From NCBI GenBank assembly GCA_963763095.1, contig CAVXNR010000011.1, positions 62,001 through 126,000 on the forward strand: 64,000 bases of DNA. Direction: 5' to 3'. The stretch's first letter is position 1. Each line of letters begins with the position of its first letter. The notes under the pieces are model-generated. The model saw only the letters and a program-made list of their open reading frames with translations. It was not told the DNA's origin and searched no databases. Shown piece by piece: positions 46,922 to 56,015 of this stretch. The translations under genes and the position numbers were made by a program. This stretch comes from CAVUCH01 sp963763095. Its GTDB lineage: Bacteria; Acidobacteriota; Vicinamibacteria; Vicinamibacterales; JAENWD01.

Positions 46922-49458
46922 GGCTGGCTCCGCGCCGTTGACATCGGGCTGACGTTCCAGATATCACGGCAGTAGTCACGGATCGAGCGATCGGACGAGA
47001 AACGACCGACCCGCGCGCTGTTGAGGATCGACATCTGCGTCCACGCGTTCTGGTCGCGATACGCAACGCTCACTCTCTGCTGACAGTCAACGTAGGCCTG
47101 ATAGTCGGCGAGCAGCAGGTAGTCGTCGCGGGTGAGCAGCGATTCGACCAGCGGGCGGAAAAGCTCGCGATCGCCATTGGAGAAGACGCCCTCGCCGATC
47201 TGGTCGAGCGCCTCGCGAAGCTCCTCATTCGATTCGTAGAGGCTCCGCGGCGTGTAGCCTCTCGCCTTCAGCTCTTCGACCTGGTCCGCCGTCAAGCCAA
47301 AGAGAAAGAAGTTCTCGGCACCCACGGCGTCCCGGATCTCGACGTTTGCGCCGTCCAGCGTGCCGATGGTCAGCGCACCGTTCATGGCAAACTTCATGTT
47401 GCCGGTGCCCGAGGCCTCTTTGCCTGCCGTCGAGATCTGTTCCGACAGGTCGGCCGCCGGGTAGACCCGGTGACTGTTCTTGACGTTGAAGTCGGGAAGG
47501 AACACGACCTTGAGAACATCGGAAACCCTTGGATCCTGATTGATGACGCCTCCAACGGCGTGGATCAGCCTGATGATCAGCTTGGCCATGCGGTAGCCCG
47601 GAGCCGCCTTGCCGCCGAAGATCATCGTGCGTGGCGTTGCACCGGCGGTGGAGGTCCGTAGAAGCCGGTTGTAGAGCGTCACCAGGTACAGCACCATCAG
47701 GTGCTGACGCTTGTACTCGTGCAGTCTCTTCACCTGGATGTCGAAGAGCGATGCCGTATCCACTGCGACACCGGTGCGCTCCTTGATGAACGAGGCCAGC
47801 ACGCCCTTGTTGGCGGCTTTCACCTCGCGCCAGTCGTGCTGGAAGCCCGCGTCGCCGGCTAGCGGCTCGATCTCGCGGAACTTCTCCAGGTCGACGATCC
47901 ATCGATCGCCGATGTGCTTGGCGATCAGCGCGCTCAGTCTGGGATTGCTCAAGAGCAGCCAGCGTCTCGGCGTCACGCCATTCGTGACATTGAGGAACTT
48001 GCCCGGCGCCACGGTATAGAAGTCGCCCAGGACCGTCTTCTTCAGCAGATCAGTGTGAAGAGCCGCGACCCCGTTGATCGCGTGGCTGCCCACGCTCGCC
48101 AGATGCGCCATGCGCACGTATCCGCCGCCGTCTTCGTCGATCAGCGAGAGGCGCCTCGGCAGCTGCTCGTCTCGCGGAAACCGCTGCCGCACGTCGTCCA
48201 GGAAGCGGCGGTTGATCTCATAAATGATCTCGAGGTGCCGCGGCAGGAGGGAGCCGAAGAGCGACAGGGGCCACTTCTCGAGGGCTTCGGCCAGCAGCGT
48301 GTGGTTCGTGTAGCCACACGTCCGTTGTGTGATCGTCCAGGCCTGATCCCAGTCCATCAGGTGCTCGTCCACGAGCAGCCGCATCAACTCGGCCACGGCG
48401 ATGGACGGGTGCGTGTCGTTCAACTGCGCGGCCCAACACGAATCGAACTCGTCCAGCGGCTGCCGTCGTGTCAAGTGAAGGCGGATCATGTCCTGCAGGG
48501 AACAGGAGACGAAGAAGAACTGCTGCGCCAGACGGAGCTGTTTTCCCGCTACAGGTTCGTCGTTCGGGTACAGCACCTTCGAGATGGTTTCGGACTCGAC
48601 CTTCTGATCGACCGCACCGTAGTAATCGCCGATATTGAACGCCTCGAAGTCGAACGACTCGGCGGCCTCGGCCTTCCACAGCCGCAGCAGGTTCGTGGTG
48701 GGCCCCTGGTACCCCGGAATCGGCGTGTCGTAGGCGATGCCCTTGACCACCTTCTCGGGAAGCCACCGAACTTGATAGCGCCCTTGTGCGTCGACAGACG
48801 CTTCGGTGCGTCCGCCGAACTTCACATCACACGCGATCTCCGAGCGCACGATCTCCCAAGGGTTGCCGAAGCGCAGCCACTTGTCGGTAAGCTCCACCTG
48901 CCACCCGTCGCGGATCGCCTGATCGAAGATCCCGAACTCGTAGCGGATGCCGTAGCCGATGGCGGGAACGTTGAGGGTCGCGAGCGAGTCCATGTAACAC
49001 GCGGCCAGTCGGCCGAGGCCCCCATTTCCGAGGCCAGGCTCCTCTTCCTGGTCAAGGATGTCGGATAGACTTTGCCCGACTCGGGACAGCGCCTGCTCCG
49101 CCGCCTCCCAGATGCCGAGAGCGAGCAGGCTGTTGCCCAGGTGCGGCCCGGTCAGGAACTCGGCCGAGAGATACGCGACCACCTTGGTCGCGGTATGCGG
49201 AACGGCAATCGCCTCCATCGTCTTGATGTAGCGGTCCAGCATGCGGTCGCGAGCCGTGTAGGCGAGCGCCATGTACCAGTCGTTGCGCGTTGCGTGTTGG
49301 GGCGCTTTGGCCTGGAGGCAGTGCAGGTTGTCGATCAGCGCCTGGCCGATCGCCTCGGCGTCGAGTCCCGTGCGAACGTTCGCTCGTTCAGGCGTGCCGT
49401 CCGCTTGTTCTCCGATTGGACGATGACTAGGTGCGACGCGTGTGGGGGTCTTCTTCAC
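46918..49458 (-). CDS. glgP: Glycogen/starch phosphorylase
   Basis: Phosphorolyses alpha-1,4-glucan to glucose-1-phosphate with pyridoxal phosphate. 846 aa, intact. Diagnostic regions: YLSAEFLTGPHLGNSLLALG, EEEPGLGNGGLGRLAACYMD, the substrate loop QLNDTHPSIAVAELMRLL, and the PLP-lysine region SGTGNMKFAMNGALTIGTLD (Lys of N-M-K-F). The start GTG at 49458 overlaps the stop of a possible small upstream ORF (GTGA); no Shine-Dalgarno is visible, which fits coupling. The first about 28 residues are a non-conserved extension. First clear gene of the operon glgP-glgX-xfp; GalU at 2 kb could use the glucose-1-phosphate as well. Confidence 0.96.
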   Translation of the reverse strand: MKKTPTRVAPSHRPIGEQADGTPERANVRTGLDAEAIGQALIDNLHCLQAKAPQHATRNDWYMALAYTARDRMLDRYIKTMEAIAVPHTATKVVAYLSAEFLTGPHLGNSLLALGIWEAAEQALSRVGQSLSDILDQEEEPGLGNGGLGRLAACYMDSLATLNVPAIGYGIRYEFGIFDQAIRDGWQVELTDKWLRFGNPWEIVRSEIACDVKFGGRTEASVDAQGRYQVRWLPEKVVKGIAYDTPIPGYQGPTTNLLRLWKAEAAESFDFEAFNIGDYYGAVDQKVESETISKVLYPNDEPVAGKQLRLAQQFFFVSCSLQDMIRLHLTRRQPLDEFDSCWAAQLNDTHPSIAVAELMRLLVDEHLMDWDQAWTITQRTCGYTNHTLLAEALEKWPLSLFGSLLPRHLEIIYEINRRFLDDVRQRFPRDEQLPRRLSLIDEDGGGYVRMAHLASVGSHAINGVAALHTDLLKKTVLGDFYTVAPGKFLNVTNGVTPRRWLLLSNPRLSALIAKHIGDRWIVDLEKFREIEPLAGDAGFQHDWREVKAANKGVLASFIKERTGVAVDTASLFDIQVKRLHEYKRQHLMVLYLVTLYNRLLRTSTAGATPRTMIFGGKAAPGYRMAKLIIRLIHAVGGVINQDPRVSDVLKVVFLPDFNVKNSHRVYPAADLSEQISTAGKEASGTGNMKFAMNGALTIGTLDGANVEIRDAVGAENFFLFGLTADQVEELKARGYTPRSLYESNEELREALDQIGEGVFSNGDRELFRPLVESLLTRDDYLLLADYQAYVDCQQRVSVAYRDQNAWTQMSILNSARVGRFSSDRSIRDYCRDIWNVSPMSTARSQP

Positions 49459-49724
49459 CGTGGTGTCGCGCTCGAGTAATTAGTTTGTAGGAGCGCCTGC
49501 CGAATGGCAGAGCTCAATTGCGGGCGCGGATCGTCGGTCCGTGCTTCGAAGCGACGCTTCTCGACGTTGCTCACCTCATCCGGAGCTTGATCAGGTGTTC
49601 CCGCGTTGTCGTCGAGAAGCTCCTGAGCAGAAGGCGCGGACGTAGGGATTGAGCGCGCCGTCAGCTGCACCCTAGCTGCACCCTCGCTGCGGTTCGCAGC
49701 ATCAGCCGTGCCCAGAGTCCTCAC
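49455..49724 (-). CDS. Possible small ORF coupled to glgP
   Basis: An 89-residue frame whose TGA overlaps the glgP GTG start in the arrangement GTGA. It is hydrophilic (APSAQELLDDNAGTPDQAPD, VEKRRFEARTDDPRPQLSSA) and I do not recognise it. No strong ribosome binding site is seen at its ATG. The overlap and the lack of a ribosome binding site for glgP are the only arguments for it being translated. Confidence 0.3.
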   Translation of the reverse strand: MRTLGTADAANRSEGAARVQLTARSIPTSAPSAQELLDDNAGTPDQAPDEVSNVEKRRFEARTDDPRPQLSSAIRQALLQTNYSSATPR

Positions 49725-49896
49725 CGTTCGTCATCGTGTTTTACCGCGAGAAAGCGGAAACCTTTGTAGGATTCCGGCGGGATCGAGAGGTCCGACGAGA
49801 CGACGTGGTGCTCCGGCAGCGCGGAGGCCAGCACGGAATGCCGGAGCCGCGATATGGGCGTGGCGTACTCCGGAATCTGAGTTCAAGCTCTGCCAT
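49721..49896 (-). pseudogene. Small conserved-looking protein, one frame change
   Basis: From the ATG at 49896 the frame reads MAELEL; supplying one base then gives QIPEYATPISRLRHSVLASA, LPEHHVVSSDLSIPPESYKG and FRFLAVKHDDER before a TGA at 49721. The amphipathic, non-repetitive composition looks like real protein of about 58 residues. Both pieces are too short for a standard ORF cut-off. No family recognised. Confidence 0.35.
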
Positions 49897-50103
49897 CGGC
49901 TCGTCATCTGTTCCTCGGCGCGCTCCCCGCGGTCGCAATCAGCTCGGCACCAGCGAAATCGATGGACTTCGGACCGAGTTCGGGCACACTGGCGCTTGCC
50001 CTACCAGACCCTGAGTCTCGCGAGCTGTGTCGTCCGAAATCAAGGATAACGCGTGCGTGCGGGCGCCTCAGAGGTGTAAAGCGCGTCAATCGAGCCACCG
50101 ACC

Positions 50104-52794
50104 ATGGCGTCACTCTCGCTGACCCCGCGGGGCCACCTGCTGTTCACGGTTGAGGAAGACGCGTTTTCTCTGCCGGGCCCGCTGGTGCACAGACTCGAAA
50201 CCGCCTTCGGTCGCGGTTCGGGTCACGGGTTGTTCGAGCTTGGCGCCGGCGAGGTCGGGACCGCGCTCCCGGCAGACTTGAGCTACTGGCGCGACTTCGG
50301 CGCGCGGTTCGTCACGGCCATCTGCACCCATCCCGATCTCGCGGCCGACCACACAATCATTCCCGCGCCCGCACTCAACGAGCTCGAAGCACTCGTGGCG
50401 GCCGCGCCGCCGATGAGAGGCGCGGAGTACCTCACGCCTTCAGTTCTCGAAGCACTCTGGACCGAGACCGCGACAGCGTTTCGATCCGAGCTCGCCGAAT
50501 CGAAGGTGTCGGTCGAGGCGTTTCTTCACCGGAGAAATGCCGCCTGGCATCTCGTCGGCCGCGTGCATTTCAATCTTGCCGAGAACCGGCGGGATGACGA
50601 GGCGCCATTCGCCTTTCTGGCGACTTATACGACCCGACTCTCGATCGAGGCCAAGGCGCAGCACCTGCCGCTCGGCCGCGCCTTGAGCGAATACGCAGGC
50701 GCTGCCAACAAATCCCAGTTGCTGTCGCTGCTCCTGCCGGTTCAACGCGCCGCTGCCGAATGTCCGTGGCTGAAGACAATGGTCGACGCGGGAGAGATCT
50801 ACCACCCGTTGCGGTGGACCCCCGCCGAGGCATTTCAGCTGCTCACTGATACGCCCCGTCTGGAGGCTGCCGGCATCATCGTTCGAGTTCCGGCCGCCTG
50901 GCGTACGAATCGTCCGCCACGCCCGCAAGTCACGGCCACGGTCGGAGGCAAGCCACCGTCGGGCCTTGGCACGGAGGCTCTCCTCGACTTCAAGATGGGC
51001 GTCAGCCTCGACGGCGAACCGCTCACCAAGGCCGAGATTGAGCAACTCCTCGCCGCGTCCAACGGTCTTCACCTGGTGCGCGGACGCTGGGTCGAAGTCG
51101 ATCGCGACAGACTCGAGCGGCTGCTCGACGAGTTCCAGGCGGTGGAGAAGGCCGCCGCGCGGGATGGGCTCGCTTTCGGGGAAGCGATGCGCCTGCTCGC
51201 CGGTGCGCACGTGCCCGGCGACATTGTCGCGGACACCGCACCCGACTGGTCACGCGTCGTCGCCGGGCCGTGGCTGGCCAAGACGCTTGCCGGCCTTCGC
51301 GATCCGTCCCAACTGGCGCACGTGGATCCGGGTGCCGCGCTGAAGGCGACCTTGCGTCCCTATCAACAGGTTGGAGTGCGATGGCTGTACCTGCTCTCCG
51401 GTCTCGGCCTGGGCGCCTGCCTCGCCGACGACATGGGCCTCGGCAAGACGATGCAGGTGCTGGCGCTGTTGCTCGTGATGAAGGCGCGTGCGGGACGTGA
51501 GGACACGCGGCGCACCAGCCTCCTGGTCGCCCCGGCGTCCCTTCTGGCCAACTGGGCAGCGGAGATCGAACACTTCGCGCCGAGTCTCAGGGCGATCATC
51601 GCGCACCCGTCGGCGATCACCAGCGCGGAGTTGAAGGCGCTCGATGGTGACCGAATCGCCGGTGTCGATCTCGTGATCACCAGCTACGGATCGCTGCTGC
51701 GCGTGCCCGCACTGCTCGCCATGCCGTGGCGCCTCGCCATCCTGGACGAAGCGCAAGCGATCAAGACACCGGGCGCCAAGCAGACACGGGCGGCCAAGCA
51801 GATCGATGCGCGGGCACGCATCGCCCTGAGCGGCACGCCGATTGAGAATCGCCTCGGGGATTTGTGGTCCGTCTTCGACTTTCTCAACCCCGGCCTGTTG
51901 GGAACGGGGAAGGCGTTCTCGACCGTCACCAGGCAGCTCTCGTCACGATCCCACAACCCGTACGCGCCGCTGCGCGCGCTCGTGCGCCCCTACATCCTGA
52001 GACGGCTGAAGACGGACCGGTCCGTGATCGCCGATCTGCCGGACAAGACCGAGGTGAGAGCGTACTGTCACCTGACGCGCACACAGGCGGCGCTCTATCA
52101 GCAGGCGGTGGCCGACCTGGCGGCTGAGCTGGGTCGCGCCGAGGGGATGAAACGACGCGGCGTCGTGCTCGCATCGCTGATGCGGCTCAAGCAGATCTGC
52201 AATCACCCGTCCCAGTGGCTGGGCGATCGGGTGTGGAACGAGGCCGACAGCGGCAAACTGGCCAGACTGCGCGAGGTCGCGGAGGTCATCGCGGCGAAGC
52301 AGGAGAAGGTCCTGGTGTTCACGCAGTTCCGCGAGATGACCGCACCGCTGGCCGCGTTCCTCGAGTCGGTCTTTGGCCGCCCGGGACTCGTTCTCCACGG
52401 CGGGACGGCGGTCGGTAATCGACAGCCGTTGGTGCGGCAGTTCCAGGAGGATGAGCGTGTGCCGTTCTTCGTCATCTCACTGAAGGCCGGCGGCGCCGGC
52501 CTCAACCTCACCGCCGCCTCGCACGTCGTGCATTTCGATCGGTGGTGGAATCCGGCTGTTGAGAACCAGGCGACGGACCGCGCGTTCCGCATCGGCCAGA
52601 CCCGGAACGTCCTGGTGCACAAGTTCATCTGCCGCGGGACCGTGGAAGAACGGATCGATCAACTCATTGACGCGAAGCGCCAGCTTTCCGATGATCTGCT
52701 CGGAGGCGGTGGCGAGATGCTCTTGACCGAGATGAAAGACGATGAGTTGTTGAAGCTCGTTGCGCTCGATATTCACACCGCATCCGGGGACTGA
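50104..52794 (+). CDS. SNF2-family helicase-like ATPase
   Basis: A bacterial Swi2/Snf2 ATPase (896 aa) that would translocate on double-stranded DNA to remodel or strip bound proteins. The N-terminal about 400 residues are the bacterial SNF2-associated region. Motor lobe 1 has ADDMGLGKTMQVLALLL (Walker A), VAPASLLANWAAE, LAILDEAQAIKTPG (DEAQ box) and LSGTPIENRLGDLWS; lobe 2 has KVLVFTQFREMTAPL, ISLKAGGAGLNLTAASHVVH and DRAFRIGQTRNVLVHKF. Intact. One base separates its stop from the ATG of the SWIM-domain gene, a pairing found in many bacteria and suggesting a joint complex; a role in DNA repair or transcription recycling is inference. Confidence 0.92.
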   Translation: MASLSLTPRGHLLFTVEEDAFSLPGPLVHRLETAFGRGSGHGLFELGAGEVGTALPADLSYWRDFGARFVTAICTHPDLAADHTIIPAPALNELEALVAAAPPMRGAEYLTPSVLEALWTETATAFRSELAESKVSVEAFLHRRNAAWHLVGRVHFNLAENRRDDEAPFAFLATYTTRLSIEAKAQHLPLGRALSEYAGAANKSQLLSLLLPVQRAAAECPWLKTMVDAGEIYHPLRWTPAEAFQLLTDTPRLEAAGIIVRVPAAWRTNRPPRPQVTATVGGKPPSGLGTEALLDFKMGVSLDGEPLTKAEIEQLLAASNGLHLVRGRWVEVDRDRLERLLDEFQAVEKAAARDGLAFGEAMRLLAGAHVPGDIVADTAPDWSRVVAGPWLAKTLAGLRDPSQLAHVDPGAALKATLRPYQQVGVRWLYLLSGLGLGACLADDMGLGKTMQVLALLLVMKARAGREDTRRTSLLVAPASLLANWAAEIEHFAPSLRAIIAHPSAITSAELKALDGDRIAGVDLVITSYGSLLRVPALLAMPWRLAILDEAQAIKTPGAKQTRAAKQIDARARIALSGTPIENRLGDLWSVFDFLNPGLLGTGKAFSTVTRQLSSRSHNPYAPLRALVRPYILRRLKTDRSVIADLPDKTEVRAYCHLTRTQAALYQQAVADLAAELGRAEGMKRRGVVLASLMRLKQICNHPSQWLGDRVWNEADSGKLARLREVAEVIAAKQEKVLVFTQFREMTAPLAAFLESVFGRPGLVLHGGTAVGNRQPLVRQFQEDERVPFFVISLKAGGAGLNLTAASHVVHFDRWWNPAVENQATDRAFRIGQTRNVLVHKFICRGTVEERIDQLIDAKRQLSDDLLGGGGEMLLTEMKDDELLKLVALDIHTASGD

Positions 52795-52795
52795 G

Positions 52796-53767
52796 ATGGC
52801 GTACGACGACTATGACTACTACTCTTACGGTTTCAGGCCGTACGTGTCGGTCGCCGCGCGACGGGCCCGGGCAGCCCACGAACTGACGAAACTCCGGAAG
52901 AACGGCCGCGCGATGTCGCCGATCGCGATTGAAGGGCGCAAGATCGCGAGCACGTTCTGGGGCAAGGCGTGGTGCGACAACCTCGAACGCTACAGCGACT
53001 ACGCCAATCGGCTGCCGCGCGGCCGGACCTACGTGCGCAACGGATCGGTGGTCGATCTGCAGGTCGGGCCTGGCCGCGTCACGGCGCTCGTGAGTGGCTC
53101 CGCGATGTACGACGTGCAGGTGACGGTTGGACCGGTGCCGCGAGCCCGCTGGAGCGCCATCTGCAAGGACTGTTCGGGCGCAATTGACTCGCTCGTCGAG
53201 CTTCTGCAGGGGCGCTTTTCGAAGGGCGTCATGACGCGCCTCTGTGAAGAGAAGACCGGCATGTTTCCGTCACCCAAGGACATTCTTTTCACGTGCAGCT
53301 GCCCGGACTGGGCGTCGATGTGCAAGCATGTGGCGGCGGTCCTGTACGGCGTCGGCGCGCGATTGGATCGGCAGCCGGAACTGCTCTTCACGCTCCGCAA
53401 GGTCGATCAGCAGGAATTGATTGCGACGGCCGGATCCGAGTTCTCGACGAAAGGCAAGCGACCAGCCGGCACGAAGGTGCTCGCGAGCGACGATCTGTCG
53501 GAGATGTTCGGCATCGAGATGGCGCCGCCGACACCGGCGAAGCGGCCTGCCGCCAGCGCCGTCCCGCGAACGCCATCGCCCGCGGCCACGGCTGCCGGGT
53601 CCTCCAAACGGAAGGAGCCGACCCCTCCGGCGAAGTCGACGAAGACTGTGCCTGCAAACAAGCCCGGAAGCAAAAGCCAACGGCTGACACCGAAGAAGCG
53701 AGAAGCGATCGCGGCGCGCATGCGTACGTACTGGGCCGAACGGAGGACCGCGAGGAGGCCGCGGTAG
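52796..53767 (+). CDS. SWIM zinc-finger protein, SNF2 partner
   Basis: 323 residues. Starts MAYDDYDYYSYGFRPYVSVA, a typical N-terminus of SNF2-linked SWIM proteins; the conserved core has FWGKAWCDNLERYSDYANRL and RTYVRNGSVVDLQVGPGRV. The SWIM finger is CSCPDWASMCKHVAAVLYG (C-x-C...C-x-H), which binds zinc and probably DNA or protein. After about residue 235 the tail is Pro/Ala/Lys/Ser-rich and ends in a basic helix-like segment, TPKKREAIAARMRTYWAER, resembling AT-hook or ribosomal-type tails. The start immediately follows the helicase stop, so translation is coupled. Intact. Confidence 0.9.
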   Translation: MAYDDYDYYSYGFRPYVSVAARRARAAHELTKLRKNGRAMSPIAIEGRKIASTFWGKAWCDNLERYSDYANRLPRGRTYVRNGSVVDLQVGPGRVTALVSGSAMYDVQVTVGPVPRARWSAICKDCSGAIDSLVELLQGRFSKGVMTRLCEEKTGMFPSPKDILFTCSCPDWASMCKHVAAVLYGVGARLDRQPELLFTLRKVDQQELIATAGSEFSTKGKRPAGTKVLASDDLSEMFGIEMAPPTPAKRPAASAVPRTPSPAATAAGSSKRKEPTPPAKSTKTVPANKPGSKSQRLTPKKREAIAARMRTYWAERRTARRPR

Positions 53768-53987
53768 AAGAGCACGTCTTGGGATCACGATTTGGATCCG
53801 ACAGCGACTCAGCAATGTTTCGAAGGACTTCGGGTGCGAGGCGATCGCCGCCGGCGACGCCACGCTAGAGGTACGTCGACGGATTCCGTCTTCTCCGGCG
53901 ACGAAGTAGCGAACTGAGCCGCGGCTCGATGGCGCGCAGACGTGATGGGCATCCTCGTTGCTTCAGCAGAGCGTTTGGAGGATTGCT

Positions 53988-54497
53988 ATGCCGGAAAAGA
54001 CAACGGTTGAGCGCTCGCGCAAGGCCAAGCGCGCCGGTCGCGCGCCGACGACGCAGGCAGGCCCGTTTGTCCGCGAAGAGATACATCACGTCCGCGAAGG
54101 CAAGCATGGGGCGCGGTCCACGAAACAGGCCATCGCGATCGGCCTCTCGAAGGCGCGACGTGCCGGAGTTCACCTCCCGCCGCCACCAGCGACGGCCAAG
54201 GCCGAGACAAAGCGGAGCGCAAAATACGCAAGCCGCGCAGCTCGACATGGAACGCGACCCGCGCCTCGGCGCTCTCGCGCGATCACCGGCGCGTTGAAGC
54301 GCGAGGGACGAGGCGCCGCTTCCAAGCAGGCGCTTTCGCGTCAGGCTAAGAGTGCCGCGCGTCGGCGATCAGCATCTGCTCGCAGAGCAGCGGCTCGCAA
54401 GGCCGTGCGGACCAAGGGCCCGGGACTGCGCCGCGAAGCGGCTCGGAAAGCTGCGCGCACCCGGAAGGCGCGTCGGCGCAGAGCCGCGGCTGCGTGA
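53988..54497 (+). CDS. DUF6496-type basic protein with H1-like tail
   Basis: A 169-residue strongly basic protein, GGAGGATTGCT before the ATG at 53988. The conserved centre EEIHHVREGKHGARSTKQAI and AIGLSKARRAGVHLPPP is the DUF6496 signature. The C-terminal 90 residues are Arg/Ala/Lys-rich (SRQAKSAARRRSASARRAAA) like histone H1 or AlgP tails, suggesting DNA compaction; that is inference. It follows the SNF2-SWIM pair on the same strand after 220 bases and converges on prs. Confidence 0.75.
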   Translation: MPEKTTVERSRKAKRAGRAPTTQAGPFVREEIHHVREGKHGARSTKQAIAIGLSKARRAGVHLPPPPATAKAETKRSAKYASRAARHGTRPAPRRSRAITGALKREGRGAASKQALSRQAKSAARRRSASARRAAARKAVRTKGPGLRREAARKAARTRKARRRRAAAA

Positions 54498-54561
54498 TGG
54501 TCTTCGGCTTGCGGAGCGTGCGACACCGTTGCTGGATCTGACGCACGATCGAGCGACGGCC

Positions 54562-55512
54562 CTACGACCGGTGAACGGCCAACTCTGGGTGAAATTCGCC
54601 CGAGGCCAGCCGGCGGATTGCGTCCGCGAGTGGGGCCGCAATCGAGACCACTTGCAGGCGCGGCCAACCTTCGAGGCGTTGCTCGATACTGTCAGTAACG
54701 AATATGTCGCCAATCGGTGCCGCCGTGAGCTTTGCTCGGGCGCCGCTGAGAAGAACTCCGTGCGTTGCGGCGACAACGATTCCTGGTCGCGCTCCCATTT
54801 CCACGAGTCTCTCCACGGTTTCGACCATCGTTCCGCCCGTCGAGATCATGTCGTCGACGACGAGACATGATCGTCCACGCACGTCACCAACGAGATGCGT
54901 GGCGTGCGTGTCGGCACCAGTCTCGCGCGTCTTGTGGAGCAGGACCACTGAAGTGTTGAGATTCTGTGCGTAGTCAGTCGCCATCTTCAGCCGCCCTGCG
55001 TCTGGCGAGACGACGACCGCATCCGCTGGCAGGCGTCGCTTCAGTGAGTCGCACAAGATGGACACGGCGGTCAGGCTGTCCACCGGAATCCGGAAGAAGC
55101 CCTCGATCTGGGAAGCGTGCAGGTCGATCGTGATGACGTGGTCGGTGCCGGCGGTCTGCAACATGTCAGCGACCAGCCGTGCGCTGATCGGCTCGCGGCG
55201 GCCATGCCGTTTGTCGGATCGCGCGTATCCAAAATAAGGAATCACCGCGAAAATGCGCGCTGCTGATGCGCGCCGGCACGCATCGACCGTTGCCAGCAGC
55301 TCCATCAGATGATCGTTCACGGGTGGTGCCGTCGACTGGATGATAAAGACGTCCTTGTCGCGGACGGACGCGCGAATCTCGACGTTCACCTCGCCATCAG
55401 GAAACCGCTCGACCAGTGCGTCGCTGAGCGCCACACCGGCAGCGTCAGCCACCTTCGCGGCGAGCGTCCGATTGGCATTTCCGCAGAGGATCGCGAATCC
55501 GTCGGTCATCAT
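54562..55512 (-). CDS. prs: Ribose-phosphate pyrophosphokinase
   Basis: Makes PRPP from ribose-5-phosphate and ATP for nucleotide, His and Trp synthesis. 316 aa. Motifs: FPDGEVNVEI near the N-terminus, the ATP/flexible-loop region IPYFGYARSDKRHGRREPIS, the ribose-5-P site HASQIEGFFRIPVD, VSPDAGRLKMATDYAQNL, and the PRPP-binding loop CLVVDDMISTGGT. Intact. It starts at the base after the stop of the small membrane-protein gene, so the two are an operon. Phosphoketolase and Prs both draw on pentose phosphates, but they are not co-transcribed. Confidence 0.95.
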   Translation of the reverse strand: MMTDGFAILCGNANRTLAAKVADAAGVALSDALVERFPDGEVNVEIRASVRDKDVFIIQSTAPPVNDHLMELLATVDACRRASAARIFAVIPYFGYARSDKRHGRREPISARLVADMLQTAGTDHVITIDLHASQIEGFFRIPVDSLTAVSILCDSLKRRLPADAVVVSPDAGRLKMATDYAQNLNTSVVLLHKTRETGADTHATHLVGDVRGRSCLVVDDMISTGGTMVETVERLVEMGARPGIVVAATHGVLLSGARAKLTAAPIGDIFVTDSIEQRLEGWPRLQVVSIAAPLADAIRRLASGEFHPELAVHRS

Positions 55513-55728
55513 CTACGAAGATGCCGTCAGCTCGGTGTCCCTGCCGAAGAGCCTCTGGGCGGCCGGGATAGTCGTCGCCACCCCGAACGCAACCAAGCTC
55601 AAACCGACCGCACGTCGGTGCGACTCGTTGAACTTTCCGGAGAGCAGGAGCCCGGCACCGAAGCCGAGCGCACCCCTGGTTGCCGCGATAAACGCAACCT
55701 CGGGAACCGTCAAGACAATTTTTCGCAT
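55513..55728 (-). CDS. Small two-span membrane protein upstream of prs
   Basis: 71 residues: RKIVLTVPEVAFIAATRGAL, GFGAGLLLSGKFNESHRRAV and GLSLVAFGVATTIPAAQRLF give two moderately hydrophobic segments. GGGAGGACGT precedes the ATG at 55728; the frame is open earlier. The stop directly abuts the prs start. No family known to me; the tight linkage suggests co-translation rather than a shared pathway. Confidence 0.65.
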   Translation of the reverse strand: MRKIVLTVPEVAFIAATRGALGFGAGLLLSGKFNESHRRAVGLSLVAFGVATTIPAAQRLFGRDTELTASS

Positions 55729-55862
55729 ACGTCCTCCCGCGCGTTTGGATGCAAGATGCTCTCCTCGCGCGGTGTCACGCTCGAGACAACGCCTAGCAGT
55801 CGACTGGATGCGGTAACGGCCCTGCATAACCGATGAAGTGAACATCGTTGGGGAGAGATCAC

Positions 55863-56015
55863 ATGATTCGGAAGCTGAAGTCCGGCGAGTACCGCTTGTA
55901 CTCCCGCAAAGTCGATCCGCGAACAGGTCGCCGGCGAAACCTCGGTACCTTTTCTAGCCGAGCCGCAGCCGAGAAGCACGAGCATGCCGTGCAGTTCTTC
56001 AAGCGCCAGCACTGA
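55863..56015 (+). CDS. Small basic conserved protein (50 aa)
   Basis: Reads MIRKLKSGEYRLYSRKVDPR, TGRRRNLGTFSSRAAAEKHE and HAVQFFKRQH, then TGA. GGGGAGAG lies 6-7 bases before the ATG. It resembles small proteins found widely in soil bacteria in which SGEYRLYSRK and R-N-L-G-T-F..AA-x-K-H-E are kept, somewhat like the N-terminal arm-binding domain of phage integrases. Function unknown; nucleic-acid binding is plausible from charge. The last 20 bases are duplicated in tandem after its stop. Confidence 0.7.
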   Translation: MIRKLKSGEYRLYSRKVDPRTGRRRNLGTFSSRAAAEKHEHAVQFFKRQH

